64,000 bases of DNA from the NCBI RefSeq assembly GCF_024139115.2, contig NC_085141.1, positions 178,014,994-178,078,993 of the forward strand. The letters are read 5' to 3'. A model generated the notes under the pieces. That model was not told the origin of the DNA. It worked only from the letters and a program-made list of their open reading frames with translations, and searched no databases. The DNA comes from Armigeres subalbatus (taxonomy: Eukaryota; Arthropoda; Insecta; Diptera; Culicidae). A program made the position numbers and the translations under genes. Below are positions 43,648-54,900 of the stretch, in pieces; position 1 is the first letter of the stretch, and each line of letters begins with the position of its first letter.

Positions 43648-44543
43648 CTGTCCAAACTGTTCTGGAGTACATGTCCTCGAATGTATCAAGAAATATGTCT
43701 ACAAACAAAATGTCCTAAGCTGAGATATATGTTCAAATAATCATAACCAGGGAATAAATTTTTCTTCGATGCGCATGCGAAACAAGCGACAAAAGAGAAC
43801 CAACGACAAAGCTTTGTTTTTGTCGGAGATAATAATGACAACGATCCGAATTTTGTTGTCAGCAACAAAAAAGAAGGCAATTTTGTTGCTTACTTTTCAT
43901 CCCGTTATTTTGTATTGTCTCTACAGCAAATCTCACTTTTAAGCTATCATAGTTTCTGCTATTATGGAAATATTCGATAATCTAACATTGATCACAAATT
44001 TATCATCGTATTCTCGGAAATATCAGAGCATGCAAGGCAAATGATTCTTGTCATATTGTGTTTGGGTTCTGACAAAGGCTTGTTGCGAGGTGCGTTTGTC
44101 AGTAACAAACTCTGTTGACCACAAAGGGTATATTATTAGGCGTTGCTCGAATATTGATTCCCTGCTCATTACTTTGCCTTTTCGGTTCTCAGAATATGCG
44201 TCATGAACAACCAAGTCATGAACGATGTGCCTGTGTATTGCAAAACATCCCAACAGGTCCGTCGAGCCGATAGAATGGTACTCATTAATTTTACAGGCTA
44301 CTACAAGCCTGTTCTGTTCTCCAAAACGTCCTGGAGTTCCGAACATGCGATCTACCCGATCAACCAAGGCCTAAATGATATATCCGTGCATCACCAAACA
44401 TCCCATCCCCGATTACTCTGATAGTCCTTTCGAACAATTTTCCAAGAACTTCTCTTCCACATCTCGATATCGACGATATTATATCCCTTCAAAATTTATG
44501 AATGATGTTAGATATGATATCCCAGTGAGTCTATTAGCTTATA
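43648..44543. other. No recognisable gene or repeat
   Basis: Open frames at 44023-44367 (minus) and 44203-44560 (plus) overlap on opposite strands and show no known motif. Confidence 0.4.
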
Positions 44544-44754
44544 AAGCCTGTCCACGTTAAATTTCGGACAGTTAGACAATGTTCAATTGATTTGTCGTCA
44601 TTCCATCAATTTGAACAAGAGCTAAGACATGCTGAAAGCAGCAGTAAAGCGAAGAGATTGAGCTGCCATGTAAATAAATCGTCTCAGTGGTTGGTGAAAG
44701 TGTTCAAAAATCGCGTTTGGAGATGGGTGTCTGAAATTTAACGTGGACAGGCTT
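44544..44754. mobile_element. 211 bp MITE with TA duplication
   Basis: Ends AAGCCTGTCCACGTTAAATT and the reverse complement AATTTAACGTGGACAGGCTT are perfect over 20 bp, followed by TCGGACA against TGTCTGA. TA flanks on both sides. No ORF. Confidence 0.87.
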
Positions 44755-44756
44755 TA

Positions 44757-45566
44757 TGACTTCAATCAGCACTTGTACTAGTCCGCATCTAACTCACCAT
44801 TTCCGGATTGGCAATCCGGCGCCTATGCTCGCAAGGCTAACTGGAGACTCCTTGGACATCTTATGTTCATAAAAATTAGGGTCCCATGCTTTTTGAACTG
44901 GATTTTGGTACATACGATGAGGACATTGCAAAAGTCATGATTGATCTAGTAGATACTTTGAACTGAACTCGAAAATCATGAAAATCATGAACACTTCGTA
45001 TTTCTTTTTTAACCACGTTGGGTCCTTATCGATGTTGAGCACATTGCAAAAAGTCTTGGTTGTCCGGAGAATACTCAAGAAAATTGGATTTTTATTATGC
45101 GCATGTGCCTATTGGACTGGATTGAGTATATGCCGATGATGAAGACATTGCATAAGCCTTGGTTGATCTGGTAGATACCGTAGGCTGAAATCGAAAACGT
45201 TTTGGAGAACCTTGAGCATCTTGTATGAAGATGACTAAACTTGATTGAGTGTTAAGATTTATTAAACAATGTGGTATAGGATCCAAATATTTCAGATTCA
45301 TCTGCATGATGTCAGAAGCCAAATCTTCTCAAGGTTTTGGATGCATATCTAGGTATTCAAGGTATAGTCAAACTTGACCTTCAATATTTTTTCTGGGTAG
45401 CCGACATCCTGATGAACTTTTTTGCTGGAGAAACTGGGGACCTAGCTCTCTTCTTTGATTTTTCACAGCCAATATAAAACGCTGTGCATATATAACCCAA
45501 AAGGGTTAAGGAGGTCAAACATTTTCAAATTTATTGTTATGTTATCAACGGCTGCCATCTTATCTT
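44757..45566. other. No recognisable feature
   Basis: Contains loose reiterations of phrases such as ACATTGCAAAAGTC and TTGATCTGGTAGATAC (near 44920-45180), perhaps an old ~120 bp tandem repeat, but I cannot define units. Confidence 0.35.
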
Positions 45567-45731
45567 AGGGAGCGTCCATAAATTACGTCACGCTTTTAGT
45601 TGGAGGGAGAGGGTTTTAAAAAGTGTGACTACTCATATATATTGTTTGGAAATTTCATACAAAAAGTGGGACAATGAAAGGAGGAGGGATTGAGGCTAAT
45701 TTTTGCGTGACATAATTTATGGACGTTCCCT
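45567..45731. mobile_element. 165 bp MITE, AGGGAGCGTCCATAAATTA termini
   Basis: Left AGGGAGCGTCCATAAATTAC then GTCACGC, right the inverse with few changes (GCGTGACATAATTTATGGAC then GTTCCCT). The interior has GTGTGACTACTC and GGGACAATGAAAGG on a purine-rich strand. Similar short elements are widespread in animal genomes. Degraded pieces are at 4402 and 12905. Confidence 0.8.
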
Positions 45732-46174
45732 TGATGCACTCCTTACTTGCCAGGAACCTCAACCAGTCACCATTGATGATCAATATACATTTCCTAGGTA
45801 TAATAATTTTGGTCTCTTGTCAATAACCCTTGCCTCCCACTAACATGTTCACGTGGTTTATGGACAGCCCTTAGCATTTAAAAATGTTAGAACCTGAAAA
45901 TCAAACATTTCCCCAGCAATATAGGAAAACTGTACTGCTTTTGGCAATGTTCCTAATTTGGCGAATTTTGTGAATAGCTCCAAAAATGAAGCAATTCACG
46001 AGGGTTTCATTAGTTCCAACAAGAGATATATCTCTCACACTTCTACGCTGCTTTTAACTGACCGATTATTTTGGAAAAATATGTATTTTTCAGGGTTGGC
46101 CAAATTAGGCACTAAGGTGGCCAAAACCGGTGCACTTCCCCTATCATTGTTACTAAAATTTTTGCTAAAACAAA
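45732..46174. other. No recognisable feature
   Basis: Spacer before the first of the 1 kb direct repeats. Confidence 0.4.
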
Positions 46175-47153
46175 TCGTCAAAGATTTTATCAACTGAAAC
46201 TCACGGACAGTGTTGATAAAAACGGAACATAACTGTAACAGGAATACCGAAACGCTCTCTATTTTTTAAGAATATCAGATATTTATATTGCTGTCGCGTA
46301 ACAAAAATCTTTCACTCGGAAAAGTTTATGTTTTTGGTCGGTTTTATAAACCAATGTTATGCTTAAGTTTGGGTTTTTTTTTGGTCTGGCTACAACGATT
46401 CCTCTATGTAAAGCGTTTCAACCATTGGAGTCTTGGATATCGATACAGCTTTTATCTTCCATCCAAATTTGAATATATTTAACGTGTTTAGTTCTAAGTT
46501 AATTTGTTGATTATTGTGTACTATTGAAGGATCGACTGTTTATTGTTATTTCAACTTAAACTGGCTCAAGATTGAAACAATACTGAGAGATTTGTCCAAC
46601 GTTTCGACACAAGGTTGGTGTCTTCTTTAGGGGAAAAATAATATGTTCGTGCCTTGTCTAATGTTTGGTCTAACGATCAGTTATCGTTTTGGCCCCGGTT
46701 TAGATGCGATTTTTACTTGTCTTGCAATAAGGGTTCTATTAAAACGAATCTCAATAATTTCAATATTTTTTCCGCTGAGTAACATATAGGACGAGAATAT
46801 GAATCATTGGCGTTGATTTGATTTGCAGAATCTTGCTTCATAAGGGCCACATGATCGATTGAAAACTAAGTGCGTACTCTTGCCCCACTCTACTCTAATG
46901 ACATTCAACAGCAGCCTTACTGTTTTTCACGTTGTTTAAAGCCTTTTTAAGCCTTTTAACTTAAGTTTGACCATCGTCGATTATGTTCATTCAGTTTCTT
47001 AATACACTTTCGTTTTCACCATTAATTCTAATATTTTGATCAAAAATATCTGTACGGATTTTGATACTTTGATTCGAAATCCTTCCACGGTGTTTTTCGT
47101 AGTCTGAAATGCATAAAAGTGGAACACTCAAAAATAGAAGTCTTCGTGCACTG
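46175..47153. repeat. 1 kb direct repeat, left copy
   Basis: Nearly identical to 49672-50762 from TCGTCAAAGA to AGAAGTCTTCGTGCACTG. It lacks an ~85 bp segment present in the right copy (50213-50299) and has small indels. It carries a degenerate hammerhead-like motif on the minus strand. The last 45 bases encode the N terminus of the RT ORF that starts at 47109. Confidence 0.88.
46595..46633 (-). ncRNA. Degenerate hammerhead-like motif, left repeat
   Basis: Minus strand: CTAAAGA in place of CTGAAGA, stem II GACAC/GTGTC, GAAA, palindromic ACGT, then T. The G to A change in the CUGANGA box would be expected to abolish cleavage. Related to the motifs at 57.1 and 57.5 kb. Confidence 0.3.
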
Positions 47154-49706
47154 ATAGAAGTCTTCGTGGAAGCGTTCCACGCACAGCTGGAACAGATATA
47201 CGATGGATGCCCACTGCGGGACGTCAAAATCGTCATCGGTGACATGAACGCACAGGTAGGAAGGGAGGAAATGTATAGACCGGTCATTGGACCGGATAGT
47301 CTGCACACCGTATCGAATGACAACGGCCAACGATGCATAAACTTCGCAGCCTCCCGCGGAATGGTAGTCCGAAGCACCTTCTTTCCCCGCAAAAATATCC
47401 ACAAGGCCACATGGAGATCACCTAACCAAGAAACGGAAAACCAAATCGACCACGTTCTAATCGACGGTAAATTCTTCTCCGACATCACGAACGTCCGCAC
47501 TTACCGCAGTGCGAATATTGAATCCGACCACTACCTCGTTGCAGTATGCCTGCGCTCAAAACTCTCGACGGTGTACAACACGCGTCGAAGTCGGACGCCG
47601 CGGCTCAACATTGGGCGGCTACAAGACGCTAGACTAGCCCAAGAATACGAGCAGCAGCTGGAAGTTGCACTCCCAACGGAAGAGCAGCTAGGCGCAGCGT
47701 CTCTTGAAGATGGCTGGAGAGATATTCGATCCGCCATTGGTAGCACCGCAACCGCTGCACTTGGCACGGTGCCCCCGGATCAGAGAAATGACTGGTATGA
47801 CGGCGAATGTGAGCAGTTAGTGGAAGAGAAGAATGCAGCATGGGCGAGATTGCTGCATCACCGCACGAGGGCGAACGAGGCACGATATAAACAGGCACGG
47901 AACAGACAAAACTCGATTTACCGGAGGAAAAAGCGCCAGCAGGAAGATCGAGACCGTGAAGAGACGGAGCAACTGTACCGCGCTAATAACACACGAAAGT
48001 TCTATGAGAAGTTAAACCGTTCACGTAAGGGCCACGTGCCACAGCCTGATATGTGTAAGGACATAAACGGGAACCTGCTTACGAACGAGCGTGAGGTGAT
48101 CCAAAGGTGGCGGCAGCACTACGAAGAACACCTGAATGGCGATGTGGCAGACGAAGATGGCGGTATGGTGATGGACCTGGGAGAACGCGCGCAGGACATA
48201 ATCTTACCGGCTCCGAATCTCCAGGAAATCCAGGAGGAGATTGGCCGGCTGAAGAACAACAAAGCCACTGGGGTTGACCAACTACCAGGAGAGCTATTTA
48301 AACACGGTGGTGAGGCACTGGCTAGAGCGCTGCACTGGGTCATTACCAAGATTTGGGAGGAGGAATTTTTGCCGCAGGAGTGGATGGAAGGTGTCGTGTG
48401 TCCCATCTACAAAAAGGGCGATAAGCTGGATTGTAGCAACTACCGCGCAATCACATTGCTGAACGCCGCCTACAAGGTACTATCCCAAATTTTATGCCGT
48501 CGACTAGCACCAATTTCAAGGGAGTTCGTGGGGCAGTATCAGGCGGGTTTTATGGGCGAACGCTCCACCACGGACCAGGTGTTCGCCATTCGCCAAGTAC
48601 TGCAGAAGTGCCGCGAATACAACGTGCCCACACATCATCTATTCATCGACTTCAAAGCCGCATATGATACAATCGATCAGGACCAGCTATGGCAGCTAAT
48701 GCACGAACACGGATTTCCGGATAAACTGACACGGTTGATCAAAGCGACGATGGATCGGGTGATGTGCGTAGTTCGAGTTTCAGGGGCATTCTCGAGTCCC
48801 TTCGAAACCCGCAGAGGGTTAAGGCAAGGTGATGGTCTTTCGTGTCTGCTATTCAACATCGCTTTGGAAGGGGTAATACGAAGGGCAGGGATTAACACGA
48901 GTGGTACAATTTTCAATAAGTCCGTCCAGCTATTTGGCTTCGCCGACTATATAGATATTATGGCACGTAACTTTGAGAAGATGGAGGAAGCCTACATCAG
49001 ACTGAAGAGGGAAGCTAAGCGGATCGGACTAGTCATCAACACGTCGAAGACGAAGTACATGATAGGAAGAGGTTCAAGAGAAGACAATGTGAGCCACCCA
49101 CCGCGAGTTTGCATCGGTGGTGACGAAATCGAGGTGGTAGAAGAATTCGTGTACCTGGGCTCACTGGTGACTGCCGAAAATGACACCAGCAGAGAAATTC
49201 GGAGACGCATAATTACTGGAAATCGTACGTACTTTGGACTCCGCAAGACGCTCCGATCGAATAGAGTTCGCCGCCGTACCAAACTGACAATCTACAAAAC
49301 GCTTATTAGACCGGTAGTCCTCTACGGACACGAGACCTGGACGATGCTCGTGGAGGACCAACGCGCACTGGGAGTTTTCGAAAGGAAAGTGCTGCGTACC
49401 ATCTATGGTGGGGTGCAGATGGCGGACGGTACGTGGAGGAGGCGAATGAACCACGAATTGTATCAGCTGTTGGGAGAACTATCCATCGTTCACACCGCGA
49501 AAATCGGACGACTGCGGTGGGCCGGGCACGTAGCCAGAATGTCGGACAGTAACCCGGTGAAAATGGTTCTCGACAACGATCCGACGGGCACAAGAAGGCG
49601 AGGTGCGCAGCGGGCAAGGTGGATCGATCAGGTGGAAGATGACTTGCGGACCCTCCGTAGACTGCGGACCCTCGTCAAAGAAATTTTTTCCGTTTTTGTC
49701 AACTGA
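47109..49706 (+). CDS. Uninterrupted endonuclease-RT fragment of an RTE-like retrotransposon
   Basis: 865 codons. Residues 1-15 (MHKSGTLKNRSLRAL) come from the flanking repeat. Endonuclease part: VKIVIGDMNAQVGRE (about 40-54) and NIESDHYLVAVCLRSKL (about 137-153); the N-terminal endonuclease motifs are absent. RT: GVVCPIYKKGDKLDCSNYRA, AGFMGERSTTDQVFAIRQVL, FIDFKAAYD (Asp 514), GLRQGDGLSCLLFNIALEGV, then FADY at 611-614 in place of FADD. C terminus: RLRWAGHVARM and RWIDQVEDDLRTLRRLR, cut short and replaced by repeat-derived LVKEIFSVFVN. The relative at 42.2 kb keeps FADD. The frame is open but catalysis should be lost. RTE-like is my best clade guess. Confidence 0.85.
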   Translation: MHKSGTLKNRSLRALIEVFVEAFHAQLEQIYDGCPLRDVKIVIGDMNAQVGREEMYRPVIGPDSLHTVSNDNGQRCINFAASRGMVVRSTFFPRKNIHKATWRSPNQETENQIDHVLIDGKFFSDITNVRTYRSANIESDHYLVAVCLRSKLSTVYNTRRSRTPRLNIGRLQDARLAQEYEQQLEVALPTEEQLGAASLEDGWRDIRSAIGSTATAALGTVPPDQRNDWYDGECEQLVEEKNAAWARLLHHRTRANEARYKQARNRQNSIYRRKKRQQEDRDREETEQLYRANNTRKFYEKLNRSRKGHVPQPDMCKDINGNLLTNEREVIQRWRQHYEEHLNGDVADEDGGMVMDLGERAQDIILPAPNLQEIQEEIGRLKNNKATGVDQLPGELFKHGGEALARALHWVITKIWEEEFLPQEWMEGVVCPIYKKGDKLDCSNYRAITLLNAAYKVLSQILCRRLAPISREFVGQYQAGFMGERSTTDQVFAIRQVLQKCREYNVPTHHLFIDFKAAYDTIDQDQLWQLMHEHGFPDKLTRLIKATMDRVMCVVRVSGAFSSPFETRRGLRQGDGLSCLLFNIALEGVIRRAGINTSGTIFNKSVQLFGFADYIDIMARNFEKMEEAYIRLKREAKRIGLVINTSKTKYMIGRGSREDNVSHPPRVCIGGDEIEVVEEFVYLGSLVTAENDTSREIRRRIITGNRTYFGLRKTLRSNRVRRRTKLTIYKTLIRPVVLYGHETWTMLVEDQRALGVFERKVLRTIYGGVQMADGTWRRRMNHELYQLLGELSIVHTAKIGRLRWAGHVARMSDSNPVKMVLDNDPTGTRRRGAQRARWIDQVEDDLRTLRRLRTLVKEIFSVFVN

Positions 49707-50762
49707 ATCTCACGGACAGTGTTGATAAAAACGGAACATAACTGTAACAGGAATACAGAAACGCTCTCTATTTTTTAAGAATATCAAGTATTTATATTGC
49801 TGTCGCGTAACAAAAATCTTCCACTCGGAAAAGTTTCTTTTTTTGGTCGGTTTTATAAACCAATGTTATGCTTAAGTTTGGTTTTTTTTGTCTGGCTACA
49901 ACGATTCCTCTATGTAAAGCGTTTCAACCATTGGAGTCTTGGATATCGATACAGCTTTTATCTTCCATCCAAATTTGAATATATTTAACGTGTTTAGTTC
50001 TAAGTTAATTTGTTGATTATTGTGTACTATTGAAGGATCGACTGTTTATTGTTATTTCAACTTAAACTGGCTACACAGTCTTTCAAGATTGAAACAATAC
50101 TGCGTAGAGATTTGTCCAACGTTTCGACACGAGGTTGGTGTCTTCTTTAGGGGAAAAAATAATATGTTCGTGCCTTGTCTAATGTTTGGTCTAACGATCA
50201 GTTATCGTTTTGTTTTTTTTTGCTGGTTGGACCAGAGGGTAGCTTTTTCAGCTCCTCCGCTTGCTAGTTGTTTCCTTAGCGCTGGCGGTATAGATAGTGG
50301 CCCCGGTTTAGATGCGTTTTTCACTTGTCTTGCAATAAGGGTTCTACTAATACGAATTTCAATAATTTCAATATTTTTTCCGCTGGGTAACATATAGGAA
50401 GAGAATATGAATCATTGACGTTGATTTGATTTGCACAATCTTGCTTCGTAAGGGCCACATGATCGATTGAAAACTAAGTGCGTACTCTTGCCCCACGCTA
50501 CTCTAATGACGTTCATCAGCAGCCTTACTGTTTTTCTGTTTTTCACTTTGTTTAAAGCCTTTTTAAGCCTTTTAACTTAAGTTTTACCATCGTCGATTAT
50601 GTTCATTCAGTTACACTTTCGTTTTCACCATTAATTCTAATATTTTGATCAAAAATATCTGTACGGATTTTGATACTTTGATTCGAAATCCTTCCACGGT
50701 GTTTTTCGTAGTCTGAAATGCATAAAAGTGGAACACTTAAAAATAGAAGTCTTCGTGCACTG
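49672..50762. repeat. 1 kb direct repeat, right copy
   Basis: The longer of the two copies; begins inside the last codons of the RT ORF (TCGTCAAAGA) and ends TCTTCGTGCACTG. It contains a minus-strand open frame (50603-50878) whose RRLLFLSVPLLCISDYEKHR segment is also open in the left copy. It has no TG..CA ends, primer binding site or polypurine tract that I can recognise, so a conventional LTR is doubtful. Confidence 0.88.
50115..50153 (-). ncRNA. Degenerate hammerhead-like motif, right repeat
   Basis: Same as the left-repeat motif: CTAAAGA, stem II GACACC..GTGTC, GAAA, ACGT, T. One loop base differs between the copies. Predicted inactive because of the CUGANGA change. Confidence 0.3.
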
Positions 50763-53663
50763 GTATCAACGACGAACGTTTTGTGTGCATTAAATCTGTT
50801 TTTTCTAGAGACTTTCGCTATGCACAAGTGCTTAGGTGTACGGATTTCGATGTCCCACGGTATGCCAAAAAATGTCAAAAATAAAATAAACTAGGCTGGA
50901 AAGAAATCTGTATTGACTCCAAACAGCAATAACAATAGAAATTTTGCGCAACTGGGTGCAAAAAATAGGATGACCATATCGGTTTCGGACTAATATTTTT
51001 GAGACTTTGAAAAGTGTAGACTTTTCCTTTTTTCTCTGTATCTTCTAACTTTCCACAGCCGCACACAAGAAAGCGCCGGTCAATGTAGAAAAACGTCCTC
51101 TCTAGGAAATAGACTACAAAACTTGGCCAAGGAATCATTTTTTCGCTTCGATCTTTGCTATTTAGAGAGTTGGTTTCGGAACCTCCACTCAAACTTTATC
51201 TTAATTTGTCGACAAAATACCAAAAATCCCACAGAGTGCCTATTGGACTATAATCTCTAACCAGCGAGAGACCCTGTGGTCCGGCCGAAAGCAGACAAGG
51301 TGCGAAATCATCTTTCCTTTATCATGGATTTTCTCGCCTCACGCCTGTCCTGCACACCGCTCTGTGCAGTTTTCCGAGCATCATGTTTTTTTGTTTGCTG
51401 ATTTACACCTTTTGATACAGTTATTTCTGGTGATGGTGCAGATCTACCCTCCCGCGTCACATCGGAGAATTTTACTCCGGCTTGCGTGAATGTGAGCAAC
51501 CACAATCTGACCAGATGCGACATTCAATGCTTCTATTTGATCGAGGAGTTCAGTTGTTTACGCTGGCTGAGACCTGGGATTATCCGCTACTGGAGCATGG
51601 TGATGGTGATCACAATTACTGATGGATAACAGCTCTTTATTGACGGCTATGGATCCACAACCGCTAGTTTACCTGTCTGGTAGCGGATTGTGGATGATGT
51701 AATCCGATAGATAGCTACGCATGACTGCAAGTGACTTATCTCTGTTGATGTGCACCCGGAGGTTGTTTGCATACCGGTTGAATAATATGTATGTATTGGA
51801 AGGGCATTGACTTACATCACGTTGGATAATCGTTTTAGTACTTACTGTTTGCATATGCCTACAAATATTCTATTTTGTTAAATGTCCTTTCCGTTGTCTA
51901 ATGCTAGATATTTGATTTTCTTTGGTATCTCTAGGTGCTACCTATGGTATTCAACGTGACAAATTATTGCCAATATCATTCTGCTATGAACCCTTTGAAC
52001 ATAAATGGCGGCTACCTTTTTTCCTTTTTATCACCTGATTAGTGTTTTCCAAGTTATACGAGTTATCCCAAAACATCAACCTACATTTTATAATGAAAAC
52101 CCGAATAATAATAACATAATTAAAGGACTCGGCATTTCCGGGGGGCAGTCCCGCGTGTGAACAACAAAGTCAACAAGAAAAACATCTTTGTTAATGATAG
52201 TCATTTCGTTCGGTGTATTTTCGAACCGTTCCCTTTTCTCACTCGGTATTACTTGAGAAACATACGCGGTAAAAGTTTCCGTGTCCCACTCACAAGCTGT
52301 GTGTAATCATGATAATTTCCAGGGGCAGTACTCTGTTTAATAACTTTATTGAGCTGGGATCCTTGCCCGCGTGTTTATGTTTTGTATGATGTATCCCGTT
52401 TCGACACCTCCTGATAAATTTCTCTGATCTGCTTGGTACAAACAACGAACGAATAATGATCATTAATTCCCGTTCATAAGGCGAAACATAATAAGACAAT
52501 TTATCAAAATATTTTGTAGGTATTGTATACTAAGTGGAAATTAAGATTTTAATGCGATATGCCTTTTTCGTGAAATGGTTGTTAATTAATTATTTAATTA
52601 AGATTAATTATAAACCATTTTGAAAATTGTTCAATCCTAAACTATCATATACAGTCACCATAAAAATGACCAGAATTAATAATTATGCATTTTGTTTCTT
52701 CTCCTTTACAGGCCCACCATAATGCTATTAATTCAGCAATTTTAAAACCCTGCACTATTTAAATGGAACACAACTCTCGAGGCTGTCGGGTAAGTTTTGC
52801 ATCACCTTACATCAATTTATAAACAGCAAATAAACGAGGTCTACACAACAGCCACCAAGCATGGAGTGTACCTTAGGACAAGCACAAATTATAAGGAACC
52901 TTTTTGAACGATTTTGATTTTCAACCTCCAGGCTGTTATTAAAAGTCACAGACTATTCTCACCGTCTTTAATGTGTAAATTGCCCAAACTGATGATTTGT
53001 TCTAATCATATTTTTGAAAAAATTCTTTGCTAACATTGAAGTCGAAGAACAACATACCTCATTGAATAGTCTGAAGCATAAATATAATTAGCTATTTTAG
53101 CCATAGTTGGAAGTCTGAATGTTAAGGACGGTGCATGTAATCGAAAATTTTGCAGGGCAGGGGTAGCAATTTTCACTGATTCTCACGAGTAGAGAACGCT
53201 AACTCACACAAACAACGTTTTGCTGGAAGGAAAAAAAGATTGATGATTGATAATAATTTTTCGCTCATTTCCAGTGCCGCAAAAAGTTTTTTTTTCACTT
53301 ATTTAATTTTCTAATTATCTAATACATGCATTCATCTCTTAGACTAGGTGTTCCGTGTTTTCTTAACACTATCATCCTTATTTGCTATGTTACATTTTAA
53401 GTTATTATTAAGTCTAGCCGCAGAATGATAATTAGTTCGTTTTCTCGCTTCTTTCACCCTTTTTCGTCGTCCCTTTGCCAACGTTGGCAAAGGCATGGCA
53501 TTATTTTTGATGTTCTAGGTTTGAATCCCGTTTCGGTCAACAATTTTTACGAATTCGGGGTCGATTTGCTGTTTGGCGGTCACATACTTTGTAAACAAAC
53601 ATCATTTTATAAAATCCGTAGAATGCAGACGTTTTTCTATAAAATTAGATCCCTTACCTGTTA
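50763..53663. other. No recognisable gene or repeat
   Basis: About 2.9 kb without repeats I can identify. Small frames at 50875-51192, 51308-51523 and 51669-51854 (all minus) have no known motif. Could be unique host non-coding DNA. Confidence 0.4.
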
Positions 53664-54900
53664 AAGTTTATGGGAAGGGCCGTTTGACCGAATACCGTTC
53701 GGCATTTGTCCGAAAGTTGTTTGGCCGAATATACACACTTAAAAACAAATGACTGAATTCGGTTCCAGTTTATACCGAAGTTGATCGGTTATCACTTTAG
53801 AACCTAGTAAAGAACCGAACAACTCATTTGATAATAAGTCTTCAACCGAATGTTTTCAAAAAAATTTAAACTTATGATCGGTTCCACCTAAAAAAAATTG
53901 ACAGAAATACTTTTTTATGTACAAGTACGGTACGAGAAATGAGTACGTTCAGTAACACAAACTGAACAGTCGGTAAATATTTATTTTGATGTACAGAGCT
54001 ACAAGATACGAAGAGAGAACGCTTCCTGTGTGTGCTTCGTGACTGTGTTTTTTATTTAATCATTGCATGCTGATTTACCATTTTTATTTGTTAGAAAATC
54101 TTGTAGCGATTGTCATATGTGAGAAGTTATCTTGAGAATTGGTTATATGTAAAGTGATGATTATTATTTCCGTTTACAGATATTATCTTCCAGAAAATTA
54201 TTGCTTAAAAATTTTGTCTGCCACATATCTGCGCAGACACATTTGCCAACTTTTGCAGCAAGTTTTTTATGTGATTTTACGTGCCTATTTAGTTTTCCGA
54301 ATAGCTAAATGTACGCGTGACAAAATGAGTATAGTAAATGAAATAAAATATAAAAATTAATACTGATATGAATTTATTATAATCTTTTTTTTCTGTATAA
54401 ATCTAACAAAAATAACCGAACTCCGTTGTTACTGTACAGTAAGCTCGGTTGTTTTGACAGCTTTAGGTTAAATTTGGAAACCGACACTCGGTTAAAGAAG
54501 GATGTATGAACCGAATTAATTCGGTTAGTTTAACATTTAAATCTCGACGAAATTTTTACCGAGCGATCGGTTATTCTTTGTTGAACCGAACATACAACCC
54601 AGCGTTCAGCAGATAAAAACTCCGTTCAAATATAATCGAGTTCGGTATAATATTCTAAGTGTGTACCATTTGGCCGAACAGACCATCAGGCTGAAAGCCA
54701 TTTGGTCGAAAGGGTTATATGGCCGAAAGATTCATTTGACCGAAAGGGCCATTTGGTCGAAAGGGTCATTTGGCCGAAAGGATAATTTCTGTATAGGATA
54801 TTTGGCCGAAATGGTAATTTGGCCGAATAGGACATTTGGCGGCATAAGGACATTTGGCCGAATAGGTCATTTGACCAAAAAGGTCATTTGAAAAGTGAGA
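53664..54900 (+). repeat. TTTGGCCGAA repeat array, plus-oriented half
   Basis: Units such as CATTTGGCCGAAAGGGTCAT (about 20 bp) recur at 53680-53730 and 54664-54895, with the 930 bp element 53734-54663 inserted between. Decayed variants occur (TTTGACCGAA, TTTGGTCGAA). The reverse-oriented half is at 55238-55870. A relic (TTCGGCCAAA) is also near 27510-27545. Confidence 0.8.
53734..54663. mobile_element. 930 bp element inserted in the TTTGGCCGAA array
   Basis: Ends CACACTTA and TAAGTGTG with TA on both flanks (53732-53733, 54664-54665). The flanking array continues on each side. The interior has many AACCGAA/TTCGGTT motifs, densest near the two ends. A 73-codon open frame (54139-54360) has no recognised domain. 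Probably a non-autonomous TA-targeting transposon. Confidence 0.8.

Noticed and set aside
46991..47500. 169-codon minus-strand open frame
   Set aside because: Antisense of the RT ORF fused to repeat sequence; most of it is a mirror of the coding strand.
46175..50762. The 1 kb direct repeats as ordinary LTRs
   Set aside because: No TG..CA ends, primer binding site, polypurine tract or flanking duplication seen, and the enclosed RT is of the non-LTR type.
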